DNA of 64,000 bases from Pseudosulfitobacter pseudonitzschiae. Lineage in GTDB: Bacteria > Pseudomonadota > Alphaproteobacteria > Rhodobacterales > Rhodobacteraceae. Positions 53,900 through 62,044 of the stretch are shown in pieces. The stretch is taken from the NCBI RefSeq assembly GCF_002222635.1, contig NZ_CP022416.1:62001-126000 (forward strand), in the 5' to 3' direction. A program made the translations under genes and the position numbers. The notes under the pieces are model-generated. The model was not told the DNA's origin and made no database searches. It worked only from the letters and a program-made list of their open reading frames with translations. Positions within the stretch are counted from its first letter, which is position 1, and each line of letters starts with the position of its first letter.

Positions 53900-55258
53900 G
53901 TGTGGATGCCCCACCCCGGAACCGGCATCAAACTGTGCCATAGTGGTGATGTTGAAAGCACCAAACTGGAGGCAACCATGAATGAAGTTACAATGATCGG
54001 CGTCGACTTGGCAAAGTCCGTTTTCCAAGCGCACGGCGCGACGGCTGTCGGCGAACCTGTGTTCCGCAAGAAGCTGTCGCGGGGGCAATTTTTGAAGTTT
54101 TTAAGTGAGCAGCAGCCTTGCGTGGTAGCGATGGAGGCTTGTGCCTCTTCGCATTATTGGGGTCGCGAGATCCTGAAGCTGGGCCACGATGTTCGTCTGA
54201 TCCCGCCGATCTACGTGAAGCCATTCGTCAAGCGTCAGAAGAATGACGCCAATGATGCAGAGGCTATTGCCGAAGCGGCAGTCCGACCGACCATGCGGTT
54301 TGTGCCTGTTAAATCAGCTGAACAGCAATCCCGTTCGATGATCTTCAAGACACGGGATTTGTTTGTTCGGCAACGTAACTCCATCATCAATGCGCTACGC
54401 GGCCATTTGATGGAGTATGGCATCATCGCCCCTCCCGGTCGGAACTTTGTGAAGAAACTAGCAGAACAGATAGAAAGCCCGGATTGTGACCTGCCTTCAA
54501 TCGTTATTGAACTCAGCCGTGTCCATCTGGATCAGCTTAATGTGCTCACCGACAAAGTCGTTACGATAGAGCGGCGTCTAAAAGAGGAATCGAAGTCCGA
54601 CCCAGAGACGATTCGACTACAGACCGCGCCCGGTATTGGTCCTGTGAGTGCAATGGCGATCAAGGCATTCTCTCCGCCGTTGGAAGGCTTCAAACGCGGC
54701 CGGGATTTTGCGGCATGGCTTGGTCTGGTCCCGGTTCAGAAATCGACAGGTGGGCGCCAAGTGTTAGGGCGAACATCAAAGATGGGGCAGCGCGACATTC
54801 GGCGACTGCTGATAATTGGGGCCATGACACGGATCAGATGGGCGATTAAAAATGGTCCACCCAAAGGCTCATGGCTTGAGCAAATGTTAGAGCGTAAGCC
54901 TCGCATGCTGGTAGCCATCGCGCTCGCCAACAAAACGGCGCGCATCATTTGGGCGATGATGACGAAACACGAAGATTATCGAGATCCGATCGCGGTAGCC
55001 TAAAGGCTGCATCGCTCGGTATGATGTGAGAAGGACATTGAGACAGTAAGGACAAATGATCGACTAGATCGAGGTTAGGAAAACCAGGCCTTCCCAGAGA
55101 GCTTAGCGCTCGTGTCATTGATATGGACCTGACCTTCGCATCGCCATACCGGCCCGCGGCATGTGAAACGCCGCAATCTGAGGCCTGACACATGACCGTA
55201 CCCGATCACATGTTCAAACCGTTGATAATATTTCTTGCATCAAAGCGGGCATCCACAC
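53900..55258. mobile_element. IS110/IS1111-type insertion sequence
   Basis: Perfect 12-bp inverted repeats GTGTGGATGCCC (53900-53911) and GGGCATCCACAC (55247-55258) flank one transposase. Such short subterminal repeats mark the IS1111 branch of IS110. It splits the IS30 transposase between AVPGH and WEGDL. ATG flanks it on both sides (53897-53899 and 55259-55261). The exact insertion point is not resolved. Confidence 0.82.
53978..55003 (+). CDS. IS110-family transposase
   Basis: This 341-residue transposase has a RuvC-like N-terminal DEDD domain (MIGVDLAKSVFQAHGA, VVAMEACASSHYWGREI, KNDANDAEAIAEAAVRP) and the C-terminal domain LQTAPGIGPVSAMAIKAF with the family serine region GLVPVQKSTGGRQVLGRTSKMGQRDIRRLLI. 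It is full length and open. The start follows a CTGGAGG ribosome site. Confidence 0.94.
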   Translation: MNEVTMIGVDLAKSVFQAHGATAVGEPVFRKKLSRGQFLKFLSEQQPCVVAMEACASSHYWGREILKLGHDVRLIPPIYVKPFVKRQKNDANDAEAIAEAAVRPTMRFVPVKSAEQQSRSMIFKTRDLFVRQRNSIINALRGHLMEYGIIAPPGRNFVKKLAEQIESPDCDLPSIVIELSRVHLDQLNVLTDKVVTIERRLKEESKSDPETIRLQTAPGIGPVSAMAIKAFSPPLEGFKRGRDFAAWLGLVPVQKSTGGRQVLGRTSKMGQRDIRRLLIIGAMTRIRWAIKNGPPKGSWLEQMLERKPRMLVAIALANKTARIIWAMMTKHEDYRDPIAVA

Positions 55259-55705
55259 ATGGGAGGGCGATCTTATCTGCGGCTCAAAGAACAGCTATAT
55301 TGCCACTGTTGTCGAACGGCAGACCCGCTTTACGCTTCTGGTTAAAGTCGAGGGCAAGAAGACAGACCGTGTGGTCCCCGCTTTGGCGCGTCAAATGGCT
55401 GAACTGCCGGAGCGGCTGAAACAAAGCCTCACGTGGGATAGAGGGACCGAATTGGCATCACATCAGAAGTTCACCGTCGCCACCGACATCGATGTCTACT
55501 TCTGCGACCCAAGCAGCCCCTGGCAACGCGGCACGAATAAAAATACCAATGGCCTTTTACGACAATATTTCCCCACGGGTTCCTGCCTTTCAACCTATTC
55601 ACAGCAAGACTTGGATAAGGTCGCGAACCATCTAAACAACTGGCCACGGAAGACCTTGGGATTCCTGTCGCCTACACTTAAGCTAGAGCAACTGCTGCAG
55701 TGACC

Positions 55706-55741
55706 GGCTGAATCCATCCCCATTAAAAATGGGGGATTACC
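55706..55741. repeat. Terminal stem-loop repeat, copy 2
   Basis: This is the inverted near-copy of the repeat at 28629-28662, with the stem CCCCATT-AAA-AATGGGG at 55718-55734. It starts three bases after the IS30 stop and ends at 55741, exactly where the broken nuclease gene begins, so 55741 is probably the outer end of an IS. Confidence 0.72.
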
Positions 55742-55992
55742 GCACAACGCCATTCCTTCCCGTTGGGAAGAAGACATTTCTGATGGCTGTCGATAGAATC
55801 GACGGCATGCAGTCTAATCCGCGCTCCGTGGATTTCTATAGTGTCACTGTCGATCACGTTGGCAGTTCCGGTAATGCTGTTCTGTGAGGCTGCGGGTGCG
55901 CCGAAAGTGGCTGAGAAAACCGCCATCAAGAAACATGCAGCAAACCGCTGCTTCTTAATAAAACCATGTGATTTGTATCTATTTGCAGTCAT
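55742..55992 (-). pseudogene. Thermonuclease (SNase-like), truncated by an IS end
   Basis: The start (MTANRYKSHGFIKKQRFAAC) leads into a signal-type helix (FLMAVFSATFGAPAAS) and the SNase opening ITGTANVIDSDTIEIHGARIRLHAVDSIDS, then CLLPNGKEWRC. In intact homologues this N-terminal quarter is followed by the catalytic core, which is missing: the frame runs into the IS end at 55741. The usual GxD at VIDGDT reads VIDSDT. Confidence 0.8.
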
Positions 55993-56137
55993 TGTGCATT
56001 GATGATGTGACCGCCCGCTGCGATGAAAATCCAGAAGGTTATCACAATTCACAAATTTACAGGGGAAGCTCCCTGCGCGTTGCTGCCCTTCGTGAGATCC
56101 GTAACTAAAGCCCAGATTCCGCCCTTTGTGACCAAAA

Positions 56138-56293
56138 TCAGTGGCAGTGTACCCGCCCGCCGTTGCTATTATCTGCATGACAACATTGGCCTGCGGGAGA
56201 AGATTTCCGACAACCACCTCCGTGAGCGTCTGCAGTCATCACTAACAAAGAAAGGGCAGCTAAAGTGGCGGCGACGAGGGTAATAAGTTTCAT
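56138..56293 (-). CDS. Small secreted YHYH-type cysteine-rich protein
   Basis: This 51-residue protein has the signal peptide MKLITLVAATLAALSLLVMTADAH and a short mature part GGGCRKSSPAGQCCHADNSNGG ending VHCH. The four cysteines and the final HCH match the short YHYH/excalibur-like proteins often found beside SNase genes, as here. AGGAGATTACAA is a very good ribosome site. An IS701 element lies 58 bases upstream and may have cut off its promoter. Confidence 0.65.
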   Translation of the reverse strand: MKLITLVAATLAALSLLVMTADAHGGGCRKSSPAGQCCHADNSNGGRVHCH

Positions 56294-56354
56294 TTGTAAT
56301 CTCCTGAACATGAAAAAATGACACAAAGCTCGGCTATACTAGCTACGAACTTAG

Positions 56355-57799
56355 CACTACTTTGGCAGATTTTCGCTGACCTGAAATTCACCGGATTCAC
56401 TGGGGACGTTTTGGGTGATTCATAGGGAGCCAGCATTGAGGGAGGCTGGCGGTTTATGGGAACCTGGCGGGACGATCTGGAAGGTTGGCTGGCACCGTTT
56501 GTTGCGGCGCTCGGGCACAAGACGCGAGGGCGGATGTGTCCGGCCTATGTCGCGGGTCTGATCGGCCCGGGCGACCGCAAGAGCGTGCAGCCGATGGCGG
56601 CGCGGGACGGGGTGGTAAGCTATGACCAGCTGCATCATTTCATCGCCGACGGGGTCTGGGACAGTGCGCCGCTGGAGGCAGCACTTCTGGCCGAGGCCGA
56701 CAGGCTGGTTGGCGGCGATGAGGCCTTTCTGATCATTGATGATACCTGCCTGCCGAAGAAGGGGGATCGCTCGGTCGGGGTTGCGCCGCAATATGCGTCC
56801 TCGCTGGGCAAGACTGCGAACTGCCAGTCCCTGGTCTCGTTGACGCTGGCCTCAGGGGAGGTTCCTGTGATGGTGGGGTTGCGGCTGTTTCTGCCCGAGG
56901 CTTGGACGGGCGATCCTGACCGCATGGCCCGCGCCCGTGTGCCGGAGGATCGGCAGATAGCCTTGAGCAAGCCGGAGATCGCCATCGCGGAGATCGACCG
57001 GGTGCGGGCCGCAGGCGTCCACTTCGGCTGCGTGCTGGCTGATGCGGGTTACGGATCGAGCGGGCCTTTCCGCCACGCGCTGAGCACACGAGGCCTCGCC
57101 TGGGCAGTCGGTCTGTCGCGGCGCCAGAACGTCTATCCGGTCGATGTCGGACTGATCTTTCCCGAGGCCGGGCGTGGGCGCCGCCGCAAATATCACCTGC
57201 CGGATCGCGCGGCCGTTTCCGCCGAACAGATGCTGGAAGGTGAAAAATGGAGGAAGCTCAGCTGGCGGCAGGGCACCAAAGGCAGGCTGACCTGCCGGTT
57301 CGCCGCAACCCGCGTCCGGATCGCCGATGGCCACAAACACCGTATGGCCGACGGTCGCGTGCAGGCCATGCCGGGAGATGAGGAGGTCTGGCTGATCGGT
57401 GAGCGTCGTGCGACCGGCGAGCGGAAATACTACGCCTCGAACCTGCCAGCCGACACCAGCCTCAAGGCGCTCGCCGCTGCCGTCAAGGCCCGATGGATTT
57501 GCGAACAGGCGCATCAGCAACTCAAGGAGGAGCTGGGCCTCGACCACTTCGAGGGCCGGTCCTGGACCGGCCTTCACCGACACGCTCTGATGACGATGAT
57601 CGCCTACGCCTTCCTGCAATCCCGCCGCCTCAAGGCCGCGGGACGGGAAAAAAAGAGTCCCCGGACCACCCCCGCAACCGACCATGCCAGCCGTCAGGCA
57701 AGCCATCCTCGACGCATTCGCGAAACCCCCACCAATACGATGCCCTCACTGTGAAAAGCTCATCGAAGAACGCCCAGATGAAAATCTGCCAAAGTAGTG
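56355..57799. mobile_element. IS701-family insertion sequence (1445 bp)
   Basis: Inverted ends CACTACTTTGGCAGATTTTC (from 56355, and inverted from 57799) surround one transposase. The 4-bp target TTAG is repeated exactly at 56351-56354 and 57800-57803, so this is a clean insertion. Confidence 0.92.
56456..57754 (+). CDS. IS701-family transposase
   Basis: This 432-residue DDE transposase has WLAPFVAALGHKTRGRMCPAYVAGLIGPGDRKSVQPMA, then D in AFLIIDDTCLPKKGDRSVGVAPQYASSLGKTANCQ, D in FGCVLADAGYGSSGPFR and E in CEQAHQQLKEELGLDHFEGRSWTGLHRH. It is open and full length, and with intact ends and target duplication it is probably active. Confidence 0.95.
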   Translation: MGTWRDDLEGWLAPFVAALGHKTRGRMCPAYVAGLIGPGDRKSVQPMAARDGVVSYDQLHHFIADGVWDSAPLEAALLAEADRLVGGDEAFLIIDDTCLPKKGDRSVGVAPQYASSLGKTANCQSLVSLTLASGEVPVMVGLRLFLPEAWTGDPDRMARARVPEDRQIALSKPEIAIAEIDRVRAAGVHFGCVLADAGYGSSGPFRHALSTRGLAWAVGLSRRQNVYPVDVGLIFPEAGRGRRRKYHLPDRAAVSAEQMLEGEKWRKLSWRQGTKGRLTCRFAATRVRIADGHKHRMADGRVQAMPGDEEVWLIGERRATGERKYYASNLPADTSLKALAAAVKARWICEQAHQQLKEELGLDHFEGRSWTGLHRHALMTMIAYAFLQSRRLKAAGREKKSPRTTPATDHASRQASHPRRIRETPTNTMPSL

Positions 57800-57803
57800 T
57801 TAG

Positions 57804-58016
57804 CCTGAATTAACTTAGGCCGAGAACGACTGTTTTAGGAATCTACAAAATTCTACCCCAGATGCCGATTTGCTGAAAGCAGTAATTGGAAAACATAGGT
57901 AAAAAACACGTTTTACTGCACGGCAGACCTTAGTGCATTGTGCCGCGAATATCCATTCTCCATCCAACTTCGCCCCGACAGTCTCTGATCGCAGAGGCGA
58001 ATAGCGCCCTTGCGAT
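57804..58016. other. Gap between IS701 and integrase
   Basis: This A+T-richer 213-base gap has no gene. If the integrase belongs to an island, its attachment site could lie here or upstream of 59513, but no repeat pair was seen. Confidence 0.35.
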
Positions 58017-59513
58017 TTAATGGTCGCCAGGCAATTCTGAGAATATTTCCAGCACTTCCTTGCTCGGCCTTGCCAGGGGGGATCGTGGTAGGGTCGATGC
58101 AGTTTGCGGTTGCCCCTTCACGCGCCAATTTTGTGGGTCCTCTCGGTCTCGTATTGCTCGAAGCCTTTTAAGATTTCGTTCCGAGCAGTCGTTGTTTTCA
58201 GATGATAGCGGGGAAAAACACCTTTGAACCTGCTTTTCTCTAACCGTCTCGGCAAGGTGCCCATAGGTTGTCATCACAGTTAAGATGTTGGCGTGCCCAA
58301 GCTGTTTGGCCACTGTGTCCAGCGAGGCACCGCGCGCAACAAGATCACTGGCATAAGTGTGCCTAAGGCCGTGAAACACAAACTCTTTAGGCAGCTTTGC
58401 TTTGGCGACCGCTGTGCGGAACTGTAGGGTATGTTGGCGTCTCCACGGCTTGTTTCTCGTTGAAAGAAAGAGACGATCTTTAGGCCCCTTGCCATCGCAG
58501 GCGTTTAAAAAGAATGTCATGCCCTCGGCCGGTAGAAATACAAACCTGGCCGGACCACGCTTGAAGGGCTTAACGGATATTCCGAAGCCGTCTCGTGCCA
58601 CATCTTCAACCCGCAGGTCACCTAGCTCACCTACCCTGCAGCCGCTGTAGAGGGCGGCCAGTACGATTTGGCGCAACGATGAGCCACACGCGTCGATGAG
58701 CGTCGCACACTCTCGCCTCGTCAGAAAAATAGTTCGTGGCTGGTGATTGACGGAAACCCGGTTGAGGCACTTCCATGAGCGTTCAGACATCAGATGATCG
58801 CTTTCCCAAGCATAGCGGAAAACCATCCTCAAGATTGTAATTAAGGAATTGAATGTACGTTTCCGTCGGCGAATTTCGTCCGTGCTCAGAGTATTTGGGT
58901 CCACTCTGACGCGCGGGCTTTCGAAGCCGCGTTTGGGAGGTCGTTCAAGCACACTACGAGCTAAACCTTGCAGGTCTTTGGCGCTGAACTCTTCAATCGG
59001 GATGGCGCTAATTGTTGGTACCAGATGGTAGTTCATCAAGGTCAAATTATTGTAATGTCCCCCCGGTGAACGGGCCAGTTCTGACCATGCCAGGTAGTCT
59101 GCCATTGCGTGGCCAACAGTATAGGTGTCGCCTATCGGGCAGATACTCAGAGAGGTAGCGCGCCCGATGTAGTCGGGCGTCACCGACAAAGCCTTCACAA
59201 CGCCTGTTTCAAACCACTCGAATGCCCTCGAAATAGCGACTGTATATGTGATCGACGGCTTGCTGAGGTCTAGTGCCGGACCAAGGCATCTCTGTCGGTA
59301 TTTCCCGTCCGTGCGGAGTGTACGAGCCACCCAGTTGCAGATACGGTCATCTTGGCGGTGAACGCCGATGTGCCTCCCTTTAAGGAGCACATGCCAATAT
59401 GGGTATTCACGGTGTTCGAGATTGCTGATTTGTGAAGGCGTTTGAAACCGGCAATCCGCTACGGAGTCCGTTTCACCAGAAGCTCTGGCCATTTTTTCTA
59501 GGGCGCTCATCAT
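58017..59513 (-). CDS. Tyrosine-type site-specific integrase
   Basis: This 498-residue recombinase carries the active-site residues: R in ALYSGCRVGELGDLRVEDV, H and R in FVFHGLRHTYASDLVARGA, H in AKQLGHANI and the nucleophile Y in LTVMTTYGHLAETVREKQV. The N-terminal part holds an Arm-type and a core-binding SAM-like domain (GHAMADYLAWSELARSPGGHYNN). The first ATG pair at 59513 is preferred to a TTG 16 codons upstream. It may have brought in a genomic island, but no attachment site was recognised. Confidence 0.9.
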   Translation of the reverse strand: MMSALEKMARASGETDSVADCRFQTPSQISNLEHREYPYWHVLLKGRHIGVHRQDDRICNWVARTLRTDGKYRQRCLGPALDLSKPSITYTVAISRAFEWFETGVVKALSVTPDYIGRATSLSICPIGDTYTVGHAMADYLAWSELARSPGGHYNNLTLMNYHLVPTISAIPIEEFSAKDLQGLARSVLERPPKRGFESPRVRVDPNTLSTDEIRRRKRTFNSLITILRMVFRYAWESDHLMSERSWKCLNRVSVNHQPRTIFLTRRECATLIDACGSSLRQIVLAALYSGCRVGELGDLRVEDVARDGFGISVKPFKRGPARFVFLPAEGMTFFLNACDGKGPKDRLFLSTRNKPWRRQHTLQFRTAVAKAKLPKEFVFHGLRHTYASDLVARGASLDTVAKQLGHANILTVMTTYGHLAETVREKQVQRCFSPLSSENNDCSERNLKRLRAIRDREDPQNWRVKGQPQTASTLPRSPLARPSKEVLEIFSELPGDH

Positions 59514-59596
59514 ATCAAGGTATCCATCATTGATGCCTGATGGAGCCTGCCGGAACGGCAACCGAAAAGATAGGAAAGTGTATCACAACACTTTCT

Positions 59597-59767
59597 TCAG
59601 GGGGGACCGCAACGCCAAACAAATTCGCAAAAAACTTGCAGTGCTGTCCGCTGTGCGGGCTTGGAACTGATTTCGAAGCAAACCCGCGCCTCTTCGGTAA
59701 GTCCATACAACTCGACGTACTTGATCAAAGCCGTTTCAAGCAATTTTGTACGCTCTGCTTCAGTCAT
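59597..59767 (-). CDS. Small hypothetical protein upstream of integrase
   Basis: This 56-residue acidic-to-neutral helical protein (MTEAERTKLLETALIKYVEL, then YGLTEEARVCFEISSKPAQR) could be a real gene. It has amphipathic helices, a GAGGGCAAG ribosome site and lies in the integrase direction, 83 bases before the integrase start. No family is recognised, and an excisionase or regulator role is only a guess from position. Confidence 0.4.
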   Translation of the reverse strand: MTEAERTKLLETALIKYVELYGLTEEARVCFEISSKPAQRTALQVFCEFVWRCGPP

Positions 59768-59876
59768 CTTGCCCTCCGTAGTGATCACCAATCTTCCTGA
59801 AAATAGTTATCAAAAGGTTAATGGCGGCTGAGTGATGTCGGCGCAATGCTACAAGATTGTGAAGCACAGATTATAC

Positions 59877-61339
59877 GTATCCGTCCGGTTGAGGCGTTCT
59901 GACGGCGCGATGGAGTGCCTGCTAGATGTCCATCATCGATAATGGACATCTTGAGGTGAGCGATGGCGGGCAGGAAGGGTCAGAAGCGGCGGTTCAGCAC
60001 GCCGAACAGTCGGCCGATGACGAACACGAACACCCTCCGACCAAAGCGCGCGCGAAGCGCCAGCACAGCCGCAAGCCGCTGCCTGACCACCTTGACCGGC
60101 ACGATGAGGTCCTGTCACCCGGTGAGACATGCGTTGGCTGCGGCGGCGCCCTGCGCCAGGTGGGCGAGGATGTGACCGAAGAGCTGGACTATATCCCAGG
60201 TCATTTTGTGGTGCGCCGGTTCATCCGCCCTCGCATGGCCTGCACCTGCTGTGAAGCCTTCGCGCAAGCGCCGCTGCCCTCCCGCCTGATCGAGCGAGGG
60301 CGGCCCGGTCCCGGCCTTGTATCGCACATGTTGATCGGCAAATTCTGCGATCACCTGCCGCTGGAGCGGCAATCCAAGATGTACGCGCGTGAGGGGGTCG
60401 ATCTGCATCGCTCCACGCTCAGCGACTGGGTCGGTCGCACCACAGCGCTGCTGGCACCATTGGCCGAGCATATCGGCAAGCTGGTCCGGGCGGGTCCGGC
60501 TCTGTTCGCAGACGATACGCCCGTAAAGCTGCAAGTCCGCGCCAACACAACGAAGACCAAGACCGCCCGGCTCTGGAGCTATGTGCGCGATGAGCGCCCC
60601 TGGTGTGGAACAGCACCACCCTGCGCATGGTACCAATTCAGCGTCGACCGGAAGGGTGAGCATCCCGCCAATCATCTTGCAGGCTACCCCGGCACCGTCC
60701 ATGCCGACGGCTTCGCCGGGTTCAATGGCCTGTTCGGTGAAGGCAAAGCCAAAGAGCAGGCCTGCATGGTCCATGTGCGCCGCAAGTTCGTCGACGAGGT
60801 CGAGCGCACCGGGTCCCCCATTGCCCAACACGCGATCAAACAGATCGCGGAACTCTACGCTGTCGAGAAGGAGGCGCGGGGTAAATCCCCCGAAGACCGG
60901 GCCGCGCTTCGGCAGGCCAAGGCCAAGCCCGTCTTCGACGATCTGGAGGTCTGGCTGCGCACGCAATTGCGCAAGATCTCCGGCAAGACCAAGCTGGCCG
61001 AAGCCATCCGCTATGCCTTGGGCCGCATGCCCAAGGCGCGGGGATACCTCAGCGACGGGCGACTGGAACTCGACAACAACACCTGCGAGCGATCAATCCG
61101 CCCCATCGCACTCGGTCGCAAGAATTACTTGTTCATGGGCTCAATCGGCGGAGGAAAGGCGGCCGCCATCGCCTACACACTCATCGAAACCGCCAAGATG
61201 AACAAAGTCGATCCCGAAGCATGGCTCACATGGGTCCTCGAGCGCCTCCCCGATCACAAGATCAATCGCGTCGACGAACTCATGCCGTGGAACTGGCAGC
61301 CCGTGAAAACCTGAAGCCGCGCCTCAACCGGACGCTTAC
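59877..61339. mobile_element. Single-gene IS66 element (ISBst12 type, 1463 bp)
   Basis: Ends GTATCCGTCCGGTTGAGGCG (59877) and, inverted from 61339, GTAAGCGTCCGGTTGAGGCG differ at two positions. The 8-bp target GATTATAC is repeated exactly at 59869-59876 and 61340-61347. It carries only tnpC, as in the ISBst12 branch of IS66, and is a clean, recent insertion. Confidence 0.92.
59926..61314 (+). CDS. IS66 transposase TnpC (ISBst12-type)
   Basis: This 462-residue transposase has the zinc-finger-like [26 protein letters not shown] and [24 protein letters not shown], then the catalytic D in [13 protein letters not shown] in [16 protein letters not shown] and E in [23 protein letters not shown]. 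It is shorter at the N-terminus than the 523-residue copy at 23194 and lacks the coiled coil. No tnpA or tnpB lies in the element. Confidence 0.94.
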   Translation: MSIIDNGHLEVSDGGQEGSEAAVQHAEQSADDEHEHPPTKARAKRQHSRKPLPDHLDRHDEVLSPGETCVGCGGALRQVGEDVTEELDYIPGHFVVRRFIRPRMACTCCEAFAQAPLPSRLIERGRPGPGLVSHMLIGKFCDHLPLERQSKMYAREGVDLHRSTLSDWVGRTTALLAPLAEHIGKLVRAGPALFADDTPVKLQVRANTTKTKTARLWSYVRDERPWCGTAPPCAWYQFSVDRKGEHPANHLAGYPGTVHADGFAGFNGLFGEGKAKEQACMVHVRRKFVDEVERTGSPIAQHAIKQIAELYAVEKEARGKSPEDRAALRQAKAKPVFDDLEVWLRTQLRKISGKTKLAEAIRYALGRMPKARGYLSDGRLELDNNTCERSIRPIALGRKNYLFMGSIGGGKAAAIAYTLIETAKMNKVDPEAWLTWVLERLPDHKINRVDELMPWNWQPVKT

Positions 61340-61371
61340 GATTATACTCATACTTTTAACGGGTTGTCATT

Positions 61372-61563
61372 GTGAGCTGGAAAAACATCGTCTTCGACCG
61401 CACAGATATTTATTTGAACAACAAGCCGGAGTGGTTGAACAGAATTTCGCCAAAGTGTCAGGTTCCCGTCGTGCAGGTCGGCCACGATGACTGGTTGTTC
61501 GGGGCCGGGGGCATTGCTGGGTATCTGGATCGGATACCTGTGCCGCCCCAAGTGCTCGTTTAA
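61372..61563 (+). pseudogene. Glutathione S-transferase N-terminal fragment
   Basis: The frame reads WKNIVFDRTDIYLNNKPEWL and then NRISPKCQVPVVQVGHDDWLFGAGGIAGYLDRIP. This matches the thioredoxin-fold part of GSTs (NKPEWF-ISPxGKVPVLQV and the SAxIxEYLDE block), but the first strand and the whole helical domain are missing. The cis-proline is kept (QVPVV). The left cut is near the IS66 insertion and the right cut is at an IS3 scrap. Confidence 0.7.
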
Positions 61564-61661
61564 GCTACCTTCGGTTCGAATGCGACTGGGCTTTTCCAGC
61601 CCAATGCTGAGTGTCGTCGACGCGGATTATAGAAATCGTTGATGTATTCGAAGATAGTAGT
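61560..61661 (-). pseudogene. IS3 OrfB C-terminal scrap
   Basis: The minus strand reads TTIFEYINDFYNPRRRHSAL and then GWKSPVAFEPKVA to the TAA at 61560-61562, the usual end of IS3-family OrfB. It shares bases with the end of the GST fragment, so it marks the breakpoint of that gene. Confidence 0.8.
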
Positions 61662-61675
61662 CCGTCTCATTTTGG

Positions 61676-61785
61676 CTGTTCAAACGCATAAGTGCAAAGC
61701 GGTGGTACGCCCAAATCGCGTAGGAAATAATAGAACGTAGGAAACGGTGGCCTTTGAGGTGCAGCCGGAACATCTGGTTGATCAT
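61676..61785 (-). pseudogene. IS6 transposase N-terminal scrap (type of 8053)
   Basis: The frame MINQMFRLHLKGHRFLRSII continues as SYAIWAYHRFAL, nearly the same as the opening of the IS6 relic at 8053 (LKGFRFPRSIISYAIWAYHRFGL). It runs directly into the IS3 scrap. Confidence 0.75.
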
Positions 61786-61827
61786 CGGTACGCGCTATGA
61801 CTGCCAGAATTATCGTCAACAATTCGA

Positions 61828-61962
61828 CTATGCCAGTCCTCGCTCTGCGAGCAGGTCTGTCACATCTTTGTAAGACAGTGGGTAGCGCAAATACATCCGC
61901 ACAGCACACAAGGTGATCACCGCGGGAAACCGATGGCGTTTGAACAGCTGCTTGGTTGACAT
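61828..61962 (-). pseudogene. IS6 transposase N-terminal scrap (different type)
   Basis: The frame MSTKQLFKRHRFPAVITLCA continues as VRMYLRYPLSYKDVTDLLAERGLA and a stop. It is another IS6 opening, of a subgroup different from the neighbouring scrap. Together with the two previous scraps it forms a 400-base pile of IS remains. Confidence 0.75.
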
Positions 61963-62044
61963 ATGAAAGGTGCTTTCACAGCCATAATCAGACAGAAAGC
62001 AGTAAATGCCACAATCCTTGGAATTTCGTATCACCATCGACCCT

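Larger units (their letters stand above)
53301..55703 (+). pseudogene. IS30 transposase split by an IS1111-like insertion
   Basis: The first part (53301-53897) shows KLCEDWSPEQIAGWLKLTYPGDE, RVSHETIYKSLFVQTRGLLRKELRNHLRSKRK and RERPADVEDRAVPGH. The second part (55259-55703) resumes WEGDLICGSKNSYIATVVERQTRFTLLV, SLTWDRGTELASHQKF and FCDPSSPWQRGTNKNTNGLLRQYFP. The residue after the QRGT block is lysine (TNKNTN) where the catalytic glutamate (VENTN) is expected. The N-terminal part before about 53570 does not match the family well. Confidence 0.85.

Noticed and set aside
55723-56217. A 164-codon single gene containing the SNase start
   Set aside because: The first 75 codons show no coding character; the SNase signal peptide starts at the ATG at 55992 and the end is an IS terminus.
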